This document shows, in pieces, positions 38,279-48,320 of a stretch of 64,000 nucleotides of DNA. A program made the position numbers and the translations under genes. The number at the start of each line of letters is the position of its first letter. The first letter of the stretch is position 1. Source of the stretch: Desulfuromonas sp. AOP6 (GTDB taxonomy: Bacteria > Desulfobacterota > Desulfuromonadia > Desulfuromonadales > SZUA-540); contig NZ_AP022810.1 of NCBI RefSeq assembly GCF_009731355.2, forward strand, positions 2,880,001 to 2,944,000. Direction: 5' to 3'. A model generated the notes under the pieces. It was given only the letters and a program-made list of their open reading frames with translations. It had not been told where the DNA came from and searched no databases.

Positions 38279-40678
38279 ATGCCGACACTGACCATCGACA
38301 ATCTGACCATCACCGTCCCTGAGGGCACCAACGTGCTGCAGGCCGCCGAGCAGCTGGGCATCGTCATCCCGCACTTCTGCTACCACGCCGCCCTCGGGGC
38401 GGTGGGCGCCTGCCGCCTCTGTGCCATGACCTTTGTGGACGGCCCGGTCAAGGGGGTGCAGATGAGCTGCATGGTCGAGGCCAAAGATGGCATGGTCGTC
38501 TCGACCTCGGATGCCCAGGCGCAGGAACAGCGGGCCCACGTCATCGAATGGCTGATGATGAATCATCCCCACGACTGTCCAGTGTGCGACGAAGGCGGCC
38601 AGTGCCAGCTGCAGGACATGACCATCGCCGGCGGCCACGGCCTGCGCCGCTATGGCGGCAGAAAAAGAACCTTCCGCACCCAGGATCTCGGACCCTTCGT
38701 CATCCAGGAGATGAATCGCTGCATCCAGTGTTACCGCTGCGTGCGGACCTATCAGGACTATTGCGGCGGCACCGATTTCGGCGTGATGGGCAGTCGTCAG
38801 CGCCTCTTCTTCGGTCGCTTCCAGGACGGCTGCCTGGAGAGCCCCTTCTCGGGCAATCTGGTGGACGTCTGTCCCACCGGTACCTTCACGGATAAAACCT
38901 TCCGCTACCGTTCCCGCGTCTGGGATCTGGAGGAGGCCGCCTCTATATGCCCCCACTGTTCCTTGGGCTGCGCCACCATCCCCGGCGCCCGTTACGGTGA
39001 GCTGCAGCGCGTGCGAGCCGGCGTCAATCCCCACACCAATGGTTACTTTATCTGCGATCGGGGGCGCTTCGGCTACGGCCACGCCAATCATCCCGAGCGC
39101 CGCCGCCGCCCGCGCCTTGGCGGCGCCGAGGTCAGCTGGGAGAAGGCTCTCGCTGCCCTGGAGGATCGTCTCGCCACCATTCGCCGCATTCATGGACCCG
39201 ACAGTATCCTCTTTGTGGGCTCCGCACGTGCCAGCCTGGAGGCCAATGCCCTGTTCGGCCAATGGGCCGGCAGACAGGGCGAGAGGCGCCTTGTCTACGA
39301 GGTTCACCCCCAGCGCGACCGGGCTGCCCGTCATACCGCCGCCCTGCTGGGCGATCACGCCCGCAGTCTGGCGGATATCCGTCAGGCCGACTTCGTCCTG
39401 ACGCTGGGCTGCGACCCGATCGGGGAAGGCCCCCTTCTCGCCCTGGCCATCCGGCAGGCCGTGCGGGCGGGGGGGCTGGCCGCCAGCATCGACCCCCGTC
39501 CCGTCGATCTCTGCTGTCCGGCCGCGCACCTGCCCATGCCGCCCCAGCGCCTGCTTGAGGTGCTGGCGGCGCTGCGCACCAGGGATTTTTCCCGATTTGC
39601 CCGTCAGGAAGCAAGCTTCCTCGAAGGGATTGCCAGTCGCCTTGAGCGGGCGCAGCGCCCCGTCATCGCCGCCGGCGCCGATCTGCTTGGTGGTGACGGC
39701 GTCCGCGCGCTCTTTCGCACCCTGGCAGCCTTCTCGCCCACCGATCGCTCCTGCGGCGCCTTTGTGCTGCTGGGCGGACCCAACAGCTACGGGGGCGCCT
39801 TGCTCTCGCAGGGGGAAGATACGTTCGACCACCACCTGAATGCCATGCTTAACGGCAGCGTCCGGGCCATGGTGTGCCTGGAAACGGATCCTTTCAGCGA
39901 GTATCCCGATCCGGCCCGGGCGGGGGCGGCCCTCTCGCGCCTGGAGTATCTCGCCGTTTTCGACTCGCTCCCCACGGTTGCTTCTCGCCATGCCGACCTG
40001 CTGCTGCCCACCACGGTAACGGCTGAAGGAGAAGGGATCTTTGTCAACAATGAGGGGCGGCCTCAAGCCTTTCAGCCGGTGTTCTCGGCCGGCCTTTCCC
40101 TGCGGGAGACGGGCCAGGGCAAGCACCCGCCGCGTGAATTCACCGAGCCAGGTGCTGACGAGCAGCCCCGGCAGGCCTGGGCCATCCTGGCCGATCTTCT
40201 GGGATTGAAGGACTCGCTGACTGCCCTGCGCCATCACCTTGCCACCCAGAATCCCCTGTTCGCGGCCCTAGCCGAACGTCCAGGGGAACGTCTGTCAGCG
40301 CCTGCGGCCGCTGTGGCCGAAAGCACCGCCCAGCCGCTGGAGTGTGTGCCAGAAAAGGCCCTGACCCTGATACCTGTCGAATCCCTTTTCGGTTCCGAGT
40401 TGCTGGCCAGCCTGTCGACGCCCCTGCAGCTCAGAGACACCGACCCCTATGTGCTGCTCCATACCGAGGATGCCAGGGAGCGCGGCCTGCGCGAAGGAGA
40501 CCGGGTTCGCCTCTCCTCCTCCCTGGGCCATTTCAGCCTGACTCTGCGCCTTTCTTCCCGGATGGCTCGGGGCGTCGCCCTGGTGCCGCGACGGCGCGGC
40601 AGCGGCATCGAGCTGTTGGTACCCGGGGGGCCGCGGCAATACGGCTGGCTGGAAACGGAGCCGGGAGGTCCGCCATGA
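38279..40678 (+). CDS. nuoG: NADH-quinone oxidoreductase subunit G
   Basis: A 799-residue Fe-S subunit. The N-terminal [2Fe-2S] domain has cysteines at about 34, 45, 48 and 64; HPHDCPVCDEGGQCQLQD is N5 with its histidine; CIQCYRC...CPTGTF is N4. ICPHCSLGC...CDRGRFGYG supplies the extra cluster N7 found in E. coli-type NuoG. The rest is a molybdopterin oxidoreductase-like fold without cofactor function. It is distinct from the SfrA paralogue at 49449-52016. Its TGA stop overlaps the nuoH start. Confidence 0.95.
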   Translation: MPTLTIDNLTITVPEGTNVLQAAEQLGIVIPHFCYHAALGAVGACRLCAMTFVDGPVKGVQMSCMVEAKDGMVVSTSDAQAQEQRAHVIEWLMMNHPHDCPVCDEGGQCQLQDMTIAGGHGLRRYGGRKRTFRTQDLGPFVIQEMNRCIQCYRCVRTYQDYCGGTDFGVMGSRQRLFFGRFQDGCLESPFSGNLVDVCPTGTFTDKTFRYRSRVWDLEEAASICPHCSLGCATIPGARYGELQRVRAGVNPHTNGYFICDRGRFGYGHANHPERRRRPRLGGAEVSWEKALAALEDRLATIRRIHGPDSILFVGSARASLEANALFGQWAGRQGERRLVYEVHPQRDRAARHTAALLGDHARSLADIRQADFVLTLGCDPIGEGPLLALAIRQAVRAGGLAASIDPRPVDLCCPAAHLPMPPQRLLEVLAALRTRDFSRFARQEASFLEGIASRLERAQRPVIAAGADLLGGDGVRALFRTLAAFSPTDRSCGAFVLLGGPNSYGGALLSQGEDTFDHHLNAMLNGSVRAMVCLETDPFSEYPDPARAGAALSRLEYLAVFDSLPTVASRHADLLLPTTVTAEGEGIFVNNEGRPQAFQPVFSAGLSLRETGQGKHPPREFTEPGADEQPRQAWAILADLLGLKDSLTALRHHLATQNPLFAALAERPGERLSAPAAAVAESTAQPLECVPEKALTLIPVESLFGSELLASLSTPLQLRDTDPYVLLHTEDARERGLREGDRVRLSSSLGHFSLTLRLSSRMARGVALVPRRRGSGIELLVPGGPRQYGWLETEPGGPP

Positions 40679-41670
40679 TGGATATGCTGCTGACTCTCGC
40701 CCTGATTCTGGTCAAGCTCCTCCTCATCTTTGGCGTCGTTCTGACCCTGGCTGCCTATCTGGTGCTGGCCGAGCGCAAGATCCTCGGACGCCTGCAATTG
40801 CGTCACGGCCCCAATCGCGTCGGCCCCTTCGGCCTGTTACAGCCGCTGGCCGACGTCATCAAGCTGCTTACGAAGGAGGACACGATTCCGGCCGGCGCCG
40901 ACCGGCCCATCTTTCTGCTGGCGCCCGGCCTCACAGCCATCACGGCCCTGCTCGCCTTTGCCGTGGTCCCTTTTTCGCCCCCCATCACCCTTTTCGGCCG
41001 TACCGTTCCTATGGTCGTGTGCGATCTGAACATCGGGGTGCTCTACTTTCTCGGCCTATCGTCCCTGGCCGTCTACGGTGTGGCCTTGGGCGGCTGGGCC
41101 TCCAATTCCAAATACGCCCTGCTCGGCTCCATTCGCGGCCTGGCCCAGCTCATTTCCTACGAACTGTCCATGGGACTGGCCATCGTGCCGGTGGTGCTGG
41201 CCACGCGCTCCTTCTCCCTCACCGATATCGTCATGGCCCAGGCGAACATTCCCTTCGCCCTGGTGCACCCTTTGGCCTTTCTGATATTCTTTATCAGCAT
41301 GCTGGCGGAATCGAAGCGGGTTCCCTTCGACCTGCCCGAGGCGGAAGCCGAGCTGGTGGCCGGATTTCACACGGAATATTCGGGTATGCGTTTCGGCCTC
41401 TTTTTTGTCGGCGAATACATCAACCTCATCATTCTCAGCGCGATGATCACCGTCCTCTTTCTCGGCGGCTGGCATGGCCCTCTGCTGCCGCCGCTGGTTT
41501 GGTTCGTCGGAAAAGTTCTGTTCATCTGCTTTATCTTTATTTGGATCAGGGGCTCGTTGCCACGGCTGCGCTACGACCAGCTCATGCACTTCGGCTGGAA
41601 GGTGCTGGTGCCCCTGGCCCTGCTGAACGTCCTCGTTACCGGAGCGGTACTGCTCTGGCTGGGAGTCTGA
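40675..41670 (+). CDS. nuoH: NADH-quinone oxidoreductase subunit H
   Basis: A 331-residue membrane subunit with about eight segments that forms the quinone chamber next to Nuo[38 protein letters not shown] near 28-62 and the acidic loop [29 protein letters not shown] near 211-240 are family hallmarks. GGGAGG lies upstream of ATGATG; the first ATG is given. The start overlaps the nuoG stop. Confidence 0.95.
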   Translation: MMDMLLTLALILVKLLLIFGVVLTLAAYLVLAERKILGRLQLRHGPNRVGPFGLLQPLADVIKLLTKEDTIPAGADRPIFLLAPGLTAITALLAFAVVPFSPPITLFGRTVPMVVCDLNIGVLYFLGLSSLAVYGVALGGWASNSKYALLGSIRGLAQLISYELSMGLAIVPVVLATRSFSLTDIVMAQANIPFALVHPLAFLIFFISMLAESKRVPFDLPEAEAELVAGFHTEYSGMRFGLFFVGEYINLIILSAMITVLFLGGWHGPLLPPLVWFVGKVLFICFIFIWIRGSLPRLRYDQLMHFGWKVLVPLALLNVLVTGAVLLWLGV

Positions 41671-41671
41671 C

Positions 41672-42202
41672 ATGTCCCTCTGGCGCGACATCCAGGGTAC
41701 GCTGCAGCCTTTCTGGGTCACCCTGCGCAATATGATGCGAAAACCGGTAACCCGGCAGTACCCGGAAGAAAAAACCGTTCCGTCTTTCCGCTACCGGGGC
41801 CGCCTGGTCCTGACGCGCGATCCCCAGGGTGAGGAGCGCTGCGTCGCCTGCCATATGTGCAGCGCCGCCTGCCCCGTCGACTGCATTTCGATGCAGGCGG
41901 CCGAAGCCGAAGATGGCCGCCGCTACGCCGCCTGGTTCCGCATCAACTTCGCCCGCTGCATCTTCTGCGGCCTCTGCACCGAGGCCTGTCCGACCCTGGC
42001 CATCCAGATGACGACGGATTACGAGTTCGCCAAGAGAGATCCGCTGCACTTCGTCTATGAGAAAGACGACCTGCTCATCCACGACGGCGGCAAGGATCTC
42101 CACTATGATTTTTATCGTCATGCCGGCATCGGCGTGGCCAACCCCCGGGGAAAGAACGCGGACGAATATGGTCCCGTCGACCCCCGCAGCCTGCTGCCCT
42201 GA
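41672..42202 (+). CDS. nuoI: NADH-quinone oxidoreductase subunit I
   Basis: A 176-residue ferredoxin-like subunit carrying [4Fe-4S] N6a and N6b: [16 protein letters not shown] near 54 and [16 protein letters not shown] near 97. It passes electrons from NuoG to NuoB. It starts one base after the nuoH stop. Confidence 0.96.
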   Translation: MSLWRDIQGTLQPFWVTLRNMMRKPVTRQYPEEKTVPSFRYRGRLVLTRDPQGEERCVACHMCSAACPVDCISMQAAEAEDGRRYAAWFRINFARCIFCGLCTEACPTLAIQMTTDYEFAKRDPLHFVYEKDDLLIHDGGKDLHYDFYRHAGIGVANPRGKNADEYGPVDPRSLLP

Positions 42203-42214
42203 GGTAATCACATC

Positions 42215-42742
42215 ATGGCGACCGCCCTCTTCTACATTTTGGCCCTCACCGCCCTGGCCGCCACGGGCATGTGCATCACCCGGCGCAATCCCGTGCATGC
42301 GGTCCTCTACCTGGTCAACGCCTTTTTCGCCCTGGCCCTGCTCTTTTATCTGCTCGGCGCCCCCCTGGTGGCCGCCTGGGAGGTCATCATCTACACCGGG
42401 GCGATCATGGTCCTTTTTCTTTTCATCATCATGATGCTCGAACTGGCCCCGGACCAACCCGTGCAGGGGGCAGGCTGGCGTCGCTGGGGACCGGTCGTGC
42501 TGCTGTCCGGCGTGCTGCTGAGCTGCACCCTTCTTTTGCTTGGCCTCGACAGCAGCGGTGCCGACGGGTTGCCCCATTTCTATGCTTCACCGCGCACCTT
42601 CGGCTACGCCCTGTTCAAGGAATACCCTCTGGCCGTGGAAATCGTCTCTTTCCAGCTGTTGTTCGCGGCGGTGGGCGCCTACTACGTGGGACGCGTCGAC
42701 AGCAGGAAACAACGTCCCGAAACGGAAAGGGAGGACGCATGA
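42215..42742 (+). CDS. nuoJ: NADH-quinone oxidoreductase subunit J
   Basis: A 175-residue membrane subunit with five segments; NPVHAVLYLVNAFFALALLFYLLGAPLVAAWEVIIYTGAIMVLFLFIIMML (from about 23) is the conserved core. It overlaps nuoK by ATGA. Confidence 0.94.
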   Translation: MATALFYILALTALAATGMCITRRNPVHAVLYLVNAFFALALLFYLLGAPLVAAWEVIIYTGAIMVLFLFIIMMLELAPDQPVQGAGWRRWGPVVLLSGVLLSCTLLLLGLDSSGADGLPHFYASPRTFGYALFKEYPLAVEIVSFQLLFAAVGAYYVGRVDSRKQRPETEREDA

Positions 42743-43044
42743 TCGTGCCTCTCTCGCATGTGCTCGGCTTTGCCGCCGCCCTCTTTCTCATGGGACTCGC
42801 CTGCACCCTGGCGCGGCGCAATCTGATCATGATCCTCATCGGCATCGAGATCATGCTCAACGCCGCCGGTCTGGCCTTTATCGGCGCCGCCGCCTTCTGG
42901 CGCCAGGTCGACGGCCAGATTTTTGTCATTTTTCTGATGGCCATGACTTCAGCCGAAGTCGCCATTTCCCTGGCTATGGTCGTCTACCTGCGTCGGCAGA
43001 AGACCAGCCTCGAGGCCGACGCTTATGACGGGATGAAGGGATGA
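42739..43044 (+). CDS. nuoK: NADH-quinone oxidoreductase subunit K
   Basis: A 101-residue membrane subunit with three segments and the proton-path glutamates in IGIEIMLNAAGL (near 35-46) and SAEVAISLAMVV. The ATG at 42739 has GGGAGG upstream and overlaps the nuoJ stop; longer upstream frames are nuoJ shadows. It overlaps nuoL by four bases. Confidence 0.95.
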   Translation: MIVPLSHVLGFAAALFLMGLACTLARRNLIMILIGIEIMLNAAGLAFIGAAAFWRQVDGQIFVIFLMAMTSAEVAISLAMVVYLRRQKTSLEADAYDGMKG

Positions 43045-44909
43045 CCCACTCAACGCTGCTGCTCATACCCCTCGCTCCACTTATAGGGGGGATCCTCAAC
43101 GTCCTTTTCGGCATGCGTCTGCCGCGCCGTCTGAGCGAATTTCTGGCCGTGGCCGGGGTAGCCGCAAGCGCGCTGCTGACCCTGGCCGCCTGGCCCCTGG
43201 CCGGCGGTGAAGGTACCCACTTCACACTTTTCACCTGGCTGCAGAGCGGTACCCTGCAGATTCCCTTTGAGCTCCTTTTCGACCCGCTCTCTGCCCCCAT
43301 GGCGCTCATGGTCACCTCAGTTTCCACCCTCATCCACCTTTACGCCATCGGCTACATGCAGGGTGAAGAAGACTATGCCCGCTTTTTCGCCCTCCTCAAC
43401 CTGTTCGTCTTCGCCATGCTCCTCATCGTGCTGGCCGATAATCTGCTGGTGCTCTTTCTGGGCTGGGAAGGGGTAGGCTTCTGTTCCTATGCTCTCATCG
43501 GCTTCTGGTATCGGCAGGAGAAAAACGCCAACGCCGGACGCAAGGCGTTTCTCGTCACCCGCGTCGGCGATGTTTTTCTCGGCATCGCCATCCTCTGGCT
43601 GTTCGACCTCTTCGGTACTCTCTCCATCAGCGCCATCAACAGCCAGGCCGCCGGGCTCGCTGCCGGCGTGCTGACCCCCTTGGTCATCCTGCTTCTACTG
43701 GGGGCCTGCGGCAAGTCGGCCCAGCTGCCCCTCATGACCTGGCTCCCCGACGCCATGGCCGGACCCACTCCCGTATCGGCCCTCATTCATGCCGCCACCA
43801 TGGTCACCGCCGGCGTCTACCTGCTCTGCCGCCTCTTTCCCCTCGTCAGCCTGTCAGCCACCGGCATGGCCCTGATCAGCGCCGTCGGCGCCTTGACCGC
43901 CTTTTACGCCGCCACCTGCGCTTTGGCCCAACGAGAGATCAAAAAAGTACTGGCCTACTCCACCATGAGTCAGGTCGGCTACATGTTCCTCGGTGTCGGC
44001 TCCGGTGCCGTCGCCGGCGCCATGTTTCATCTCTTCACCCACGCTTTTTTCAAAGCCCTGCTGTTCATGGCGGCGGGCTGTGTTATTCACCTGTGCGCCC
44101 AGGAGAACGACATCTTCCGCATGGGTGGGCTGGCCAGAAAAAGCCCGCTTGTTTTCATTCTCTTTCTGGCAGGGGCACTGAGCCTGGCCGGCGCGCCTTT
44201 GAGCAGCGGCTTCTTTTCCAAGGACAGCCTCCTCGCCGCCGACTACGCCCTGCACACCCCTTTTTACACTGGACTGCTTGTCCTGGCTGTGCTGACGGCC
44301 CTGCTGACAGCCGTCTACACCTTTCGCCTGCTTTACCTCGTTTTCGCCGGAACGCCACGTTTTTCTGGTGAGCCGCACCACCTGCCACGGCTGATGACCT
44401 GGCCTTTGATTCCTCTTGCCATCGTCGCCGTCGGCGGCGGCCTGATCAACCTGCCCGAGTTCTACGGTGGCCATGCCTGGCTTTCTCACTTTCTAGGCTC
44501 TCTGGCCGGCGCCCCTGTTCACATCAGTCACACGGAGGAAGGATTCATCGCCGCTCTCGCCGCTATCCTCTTCGTGCTCGGCTGGCTGCTGAGCCGCCGG
44601 CGCTATCAGGGAGACCTCCCCGAGGAGACCGGCCCGGTCTGGCGGTTTTTATTGTCCGGCTGGCAGGCGGATACGCTCATTCGCAAGGTTTTGCTGCACC
44701 CCTTCGCCTCTCTCGCGCGTTTTTTCTGGCAGGGGACGGATAGATCCCTTATCGATGGCATCCTTCACAGTCTCGCCCGGGGCTGTCAGCTTGGCGGGGA
44801 CCGACTGAGAGCCTTGACCAGTGGTCGGCTTTCCCACTACCTCGCTGCTGTCGCCTGGGGATTATTACTGTTCATGCTCTTTTTTCTGGTGCAGGTAGCC
44901 CAGAGCTAG
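43041..44909 (+). CDS. nuoL: NADH-quinone oxidoreductase subunit L
   Basis: A 622-residue antiporter-like proton pump subunit. WEGVGFCSYALIGFWY, CGKSAQLPLMTWLPDAMAGPTPVSALIHAATMVTAGVYLL and STMSQVGYMFLGVG are conserved; the C-terminal part holds the long lateral helix. It carries one of the antiporter-like proton channels of complex I. It starts in a four-base overlap with nuoK and is followed by nuoM after 34 bases. Confidence 0.96.
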   Translation: MTHSTLLLIPLAPLIGGILNVLFGMRLPRRLSEFLAVAGVAASALLTLAAWPLAGGEGTHFTLFTWLQSGTLQIPFELLFDPLSAPMALMVTSVSTLIHLYAIGYMQGEEDYARFFALLNLFVFAMLLIVLADNLLVLFLGWEGVGFCSYALIGFWYRQEKNANAGRKAFLVTRVGDVFLGIAILWLFDLFGTLSISAINSQAAGLAAGVLTPLVILLLLGACGKSAQLPLMTWLPDAMAGPTPVSALIHAATMVTAGVYLLCRLFPLVSLSATGMALISAVGALTAFYAATCALAQREIKKVLAYSTMSQVGYMFLGVGSGAVAGAMFHLFTHAFFKALLFMAAGCVIHLCAQENDIFRMGGLARKSPLVFILFLAGALSLAGAPLSSGFFSKDSLLAADYALHTPFYTGLLVLAVLTALLTAVYTFRLLYLVFAGTPRFSGEPHHLPRLMTWPLIPLAIVAVGGGLINLPEFYGGHAWLSHFLGSLAGAPVHISHTEEGFIAALAAILFVLGWLLSRRRYQGDLPEETGPVWRFLLSGWQADTLIRKVLLHPFASLARFFWQGTDRSLIDGILHSLARGCQLGGDRLRALTSGRLSHYLAAVAWGLLLFMLFFLVQVAQS

Positions 44910-44943
44910 CCTGTTGCATTAAGCCTTTTCCTGACGGTTTGCC

Positions 44944-46437
44944 ATGGAGACCTCGTTGCCTTTACTTTCCCTGCTAGTGTGGCTGCCTTTGCTGGGAGCC
45001 CTGACCTGCCTGCTGCTGCGTCCTTATACCGGGGCCGGTCGCTGGACAGCCCTGGCTGTGACCACCGCCGTTTTCTCCCTGAACCTCTGGGCTTTCCTGG
45101 AAAGCCGCGGCCTCGACGGTTGGCTCTGGCAGGAAGACCATGCCTGGATCCCCCGCTACGGCATTCGCTACACGCTCGGTATGGACGGTCTTTCCCTGAC
45201 CCTGACCCTGCTGACCGCCTTTTTGCTGGTCATCGCCGTCCTTATTTCCTGGCGCCTCGACGTCCACACGCATTTCTTCTTCTCACTGCTGCTCTTGATC
45301 GAGAGCGGCATCATGGGCGTTTTTCTCGCTCTTGATCTGGTTCTCTTCTATCTCTTCTGGGAGGTCATGCTCATCCCCATGTTCTTCCTTATTGGCGTCT
45401 GGGGGCATGAGAACCGCCTCTACGCCGCCGTCAAATTCTTTCTCTTTACCCTGGCCGGCAGCCTGCTTATGCTGCTGGCCATGATCACGCTCTACCTTGT
45501 GCATGGAGACCAGAGCGGGCATTACACCTTTGCGCTGGCATCCCTGGTGGACACCCAACTGCCACCGGCCCTTTCCTGGTGGCTCTTTGGCGCCTTTTTT
45601 GCCGCCTTTGCCGTCAAGGTGCCCCTCTTCCCCCTGCACACCTGGCTGCCCGACGCCCACACCGAAGCCCCGACGGCCGGCTCGGTCATCCTGGCCGGGG
45701 TGCTGCTCAAAACAGGGGTCTACGGGCTGCTACGCTATGGCTTTCCCCTCTTTCCCGAACCGGCCAGGGCAAGCCTGCCCGTGCTGGGCGTATTGAGCCT
45801 GATCGCCATTTTTTATGCCGCCTGGATCGCCTACACCCAGAGCGACGCCAAACGGCTGATCGCCTACTCCTCGGTAGCGCACATGGGTTTCGTGATACTT
45901 GGGATAGCGGCCTGGAACACGACGGCTCTGGAGGGGAGCCTGCTGCAGATGGTCAATCACGGCATCACCACCGGAGCGCTCTTTGCTCTTATCGGAATGA
46001 TCGACGCACGCGCCCACACCCGCGAAATCTCAGAGCTGGGAGGGCTGTGGGCAAAGGCTCCTGTTCTCGGTGCCTTTTTCCTCTTCTTTGCCCTGGCCTC
46101 CCTCGGGCTGCCCGGCCTGAACAACTTTACCGGTGAAATTCTGATCCTGATCGGCACTTTTGCTGTCCATCCCCTCTGGGCCTCTCTGGGGCTGGTGGGC
46201 GTGCTCTTTGCCGCCATCTACATGCTCAGGCTCGTGCAGGGCGTACTCTGGGGACAATCTCACAGTACCCAGGACTGGGGGGATATTTCCTGGCGGGAGA
46301 CGCTCATCCTGGCGCCTCTTGCCCTGCTCGTCCTCTGGCTTGGTCTTTACCCACACCCTTTTCTTGAACCCCTGCGGGAACCCGTACAGCGTCTTTTACT
46401 GGAATCCTCGTTGAGAGGTCTGGGAGGACTGCCATGA
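44944..46437 (+). CDS. nuoM: NADH-quinone oxidoreductase subunit M
   Basis: A 497-residue antiporter-like subunit: FYLFWEVMLIPMFFLIGVWG, FPLHTWLPDAHTEAPTAGSVILAGVLLKTGVYGLLRY and SSVAHMGFVILGI are typical. The glutamate in WEVML and the lysine in VLLKTG are the expected proton-channel residues. The ribosome binding site is weak. It overlaps nuoN by four bases. Confidence 0.96.
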   Translation: METSLPLLSLLVWLPLLGALTCLLLRPYTGAGRWTALAVTTAVFSLNLWAFLESRGLDGWLWQEDHAWIPRYGIRYTLGMDGLSLTLTLLTAFLLVIAVLISWRLDVHTHFFFSLLLLIESGIMGVFLALDLVLFYLFWEVMLIPMFFLIGVWGHENRLYAAVKFFLFTLAGSLLMLLAMITLYLVHGDQSGHYTFALASLVDTQLPPALSWWLFGAFFAAFAVKVPLFPLHTWLPDAHTEAPTAGSVILAGVLLKTGVYGLLRYGFPLFPEPARASLPVLGVLSLIAIFYAAWIAYTQSDAKRLIAYSSVAHMGFVILGIAAWNTTALEGSLLQMVNHGITTGALFALIGMIDARAHTREISELGGLWAKAPVLGAFFLFFALASLGLPGLNNFTGEILILIGTFAVHPLWASLGLVGVLFAAIYMLRLVQGVLWGQSHSTQDWGDISWRETLILAPLALLVLWLGLYPHPFLEPLREPVQRLLLESSLRGLGGLP

Positions 46438-47861
46438 CCCTGCTGGAACTGCACGCCCTCCTCCCCGTTCTGCTGCTGGCGGCCGGCGCCGTTGCCCTGT
46501 TGCTGGCCGGAGCCTGGCAAGCTCACTATGTCACCGCCATGACGTACGGCGTCCTCATCGCTCTCGGAGCAGCCGCCATCGCGCTATTTTATGAACCGGC
46601 CACCGCGTCCACGGCCTTGGGCCTCTTCACCATGGACAGCTACAGCCGGTTTTTCGCGGTCCTCTGGTCTTTGCTGGCCGCCCTCACCCTCCTCATGTCC
46701 TTTCGCTACGGGCAAAGGCACTATTTTTTGGGTGGTGAATATGCCGCCCTGATTCTCTTTGCCGCCGCCGGCATGATTCTACTGTCCAGCGCCTCCTCCT
46801 TCTTCGGCCTTTTTCTCGGCCTGGAGACCTTCACTCTCGTCTTTTACATCCTCATCGCCTTCCACAAAGGTTCGCCTTTGGGGGCAGAGGCCGGCCTCAA
46901 ATACCTGATCATGGGAGGAGTGGCCACCGGCCTGCTCGCCATGGGGATCGCCCTGATCTATGCCGCCACGGGCACCTTTCATTTCGACTCAGCTTCCTTG
47001 ATACCTGTCGGCGATCAGGCCCTGCGTCCCCTGCTCCTCGCCGGTTGGGCCCTGCTGCTGGGCGGACTCGGCTTCAAAACGTCCCTGGTCCCCTTTCACC
47101 TCTGGACGCCTGACGTCTACGAGGGAGCCCCATCGCCGGTAACCGCCTTGCTGGCTACGGGATCCAAGGGAGCCGTCTTCGCCGCCCTGGTTCTGCTCTT
47201 TGCCGGCAGCGATTTGACCGGATCCCCTTTGGGCAGCCTCCTATGGCTGCTGTCCGCCCTCTCCATGGCAGTCGGTACCCTCTGCGCCCTGCGGCAGCAC
47301 AACCTCAAGCGCATGCTCGCTTATTCCTCGGTCGTTCACATGGGCTATCTGCTGCTGGCCCTCCTCCCCGCCGGGAGCAACGGCTCGGGGGCCATTCTTT
47401 TCTATCTGGTCGCCTACAGCGGTGCCACTCTCGGGGCTTTTGCCGTGCTTACCGTGTTCTCAACCGGCGAATCCGAGGCGGCATCCTATGATCATTTCCG
47501 TGGGGTCGGGTATCGACAGCCGCTGGCAGCCCTGGTGCTGCTGATCTGTATGCTCTCCCTGGCTGGTATCCCCCCGACGGCGGGCTTCATGGGCAAGTTT
47601 TCCATTTTTTACGCCGCCATTGAAGGAGGGTATACAGGTCTGGCCCTCATTGGTATACTCAGCTCCCTGATCTCCCTTGCTTATTATCTGCGGCCCGTCA
47701 TGGTCATGTACATGGCGGGCACAGAGGATGGTATGACGGTCACCGAAACATCGTGCTCGGCCGCTGAAAAATCGGTCCTGATCCTCTGTTTGCTGGTTAC
47801 ATTGCTGCTGGGTGTCTATCCTGGCCCTCTTTTCGATACGATCGCCCTTATTCTGCCGTGA
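46434..47861 (+). CDS. nuoN: NADH-quinone oxidoreductase subunit N
   Basis: A 475-residue antiporter-like subunit: GLETFTLVFYILIAFHKGSPLGAEAGLKYLIMGG, GFKTSLVPFHLWTPDVYEGAPSPVTALLATGSKGAVFA and YSSVVHMGYLLLAL. It closes the nuoA-N operon, which is complete. The following gene starts 22 bases later and may be on the same transcript. Confidence 0.96.
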   Translation: MTLLELHALLPVLLLAAGAVALLLAGAWQAHYVTAMTYGVLIALGAAAIALFYEPATASTALGLFTMDSYSRFFAVLWSLLAALTLLMSFRYGQRHYFLGGEYAALILFAAAGMILLSSASSFFGLFLGLETFTLVFYILIAFHKGSPLGAEAGLKYLIMGGVATGLLAMGIALIYAATGTFHFDSASLIPVGDQALRPLLLAGWALLLGGLGFKTSLVPFHLWTPDVYEGAPSPVTALLATGSKGAVFAALVLLFAGSDLTGSPLGSLLWLLSALSMAVGTLCALRQHNLKRMLAYSSVVHMGYLLLALLPAGSNGSGAILFYLVAYSGATLGAFAVLTVFSTGESEAASYDHFRGVGYRQPLAALVLLICMLSLAGIPPTAGFMGKFSIFYAAIEGGYTGLALIGILSSLISLAYYLRPVMVMYMAGTEDGMTVTETSCSAAEKSVLILCLLVTLLLGVYPGPLFDTIALILP

Positions 47862-47883
47862 ACCCTGAACCAGGAGAATTGCC

Positions 47884-48282
47884 ATGGAAAACCGCATCGC
47901 ACAATTTCTCAAGGCTGATACCTTCGCCGTCGCCGGCGCTTCCACAAATCGGGACAAATATGGCAACAAGGTGCTGCGCTGCTACCTGCAGAACGGCAGA
48001 AAGGCCATCCCCATCAACCCCAGAGCGACTGAAATCGAAGGAATCCCCTGCGTGTCCTCTGTGGCAGAGCTTCCCGCCGAGGCGAAGAGCCTTTCCATCA
48101 TCACCCCGCCGAAAATAACCGAACAGGTGGTCACCGCCGCCATCGCCAAAGGCATCGAGAACATCTGGATGCAGCCCGGCGCCGAGAGCCCTGCCGCCAT
48201 CGCCCTTTGCGAAGAAAAGGGCATCAATGTCATTGCCGATGGCAGCTGCCTGCTCGTTGTCCTTGGTTTTCGCGATGTTTGA
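47884..48282 (+). CDS. CoA-binding domain protein (YccU-like)
   Basis: A 132-residue single-domain Rossmann protein of the CoA_binding_2 family: FAVAGASTNRDKYGNKVLRCYLQNG near 13-38, PINPRATEIEGIPCVSSVAELP, and WMQPGAESPAAIALCEEKGINVIADGSCLLV near the end. Members bind CoA or a nucleotide; their role is not settled. AGGAG precedes the ATG. It sits directly behind nuoN, so co-transcription is likely, but no functional tie is evident. Confidence 0.9.
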   Translation: MENRIAQFLKADTFAVAGASTNRDKYGNKVLRCYLQNGRKAIPINPRATEIEGIPCVSSVAELPAEAKSLSIITPPKITEQVVTAAIAKGIENIWMQPGAESPAAIALCEEKGINVIADGSCLLVVLGFRDV

Positions 48283-48320
48283 GCTGATCCTGTGCTCCTG
48301 TGCTCTTCCATAGCGCCGTC

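Noticed and set aside
37898-40237. A 779-codon frame antisense to nuoF/nuoG
   Set aside because: It is a shadow of nuoF/nuoG, whose Fe-S motifs are complete on the plus strand.
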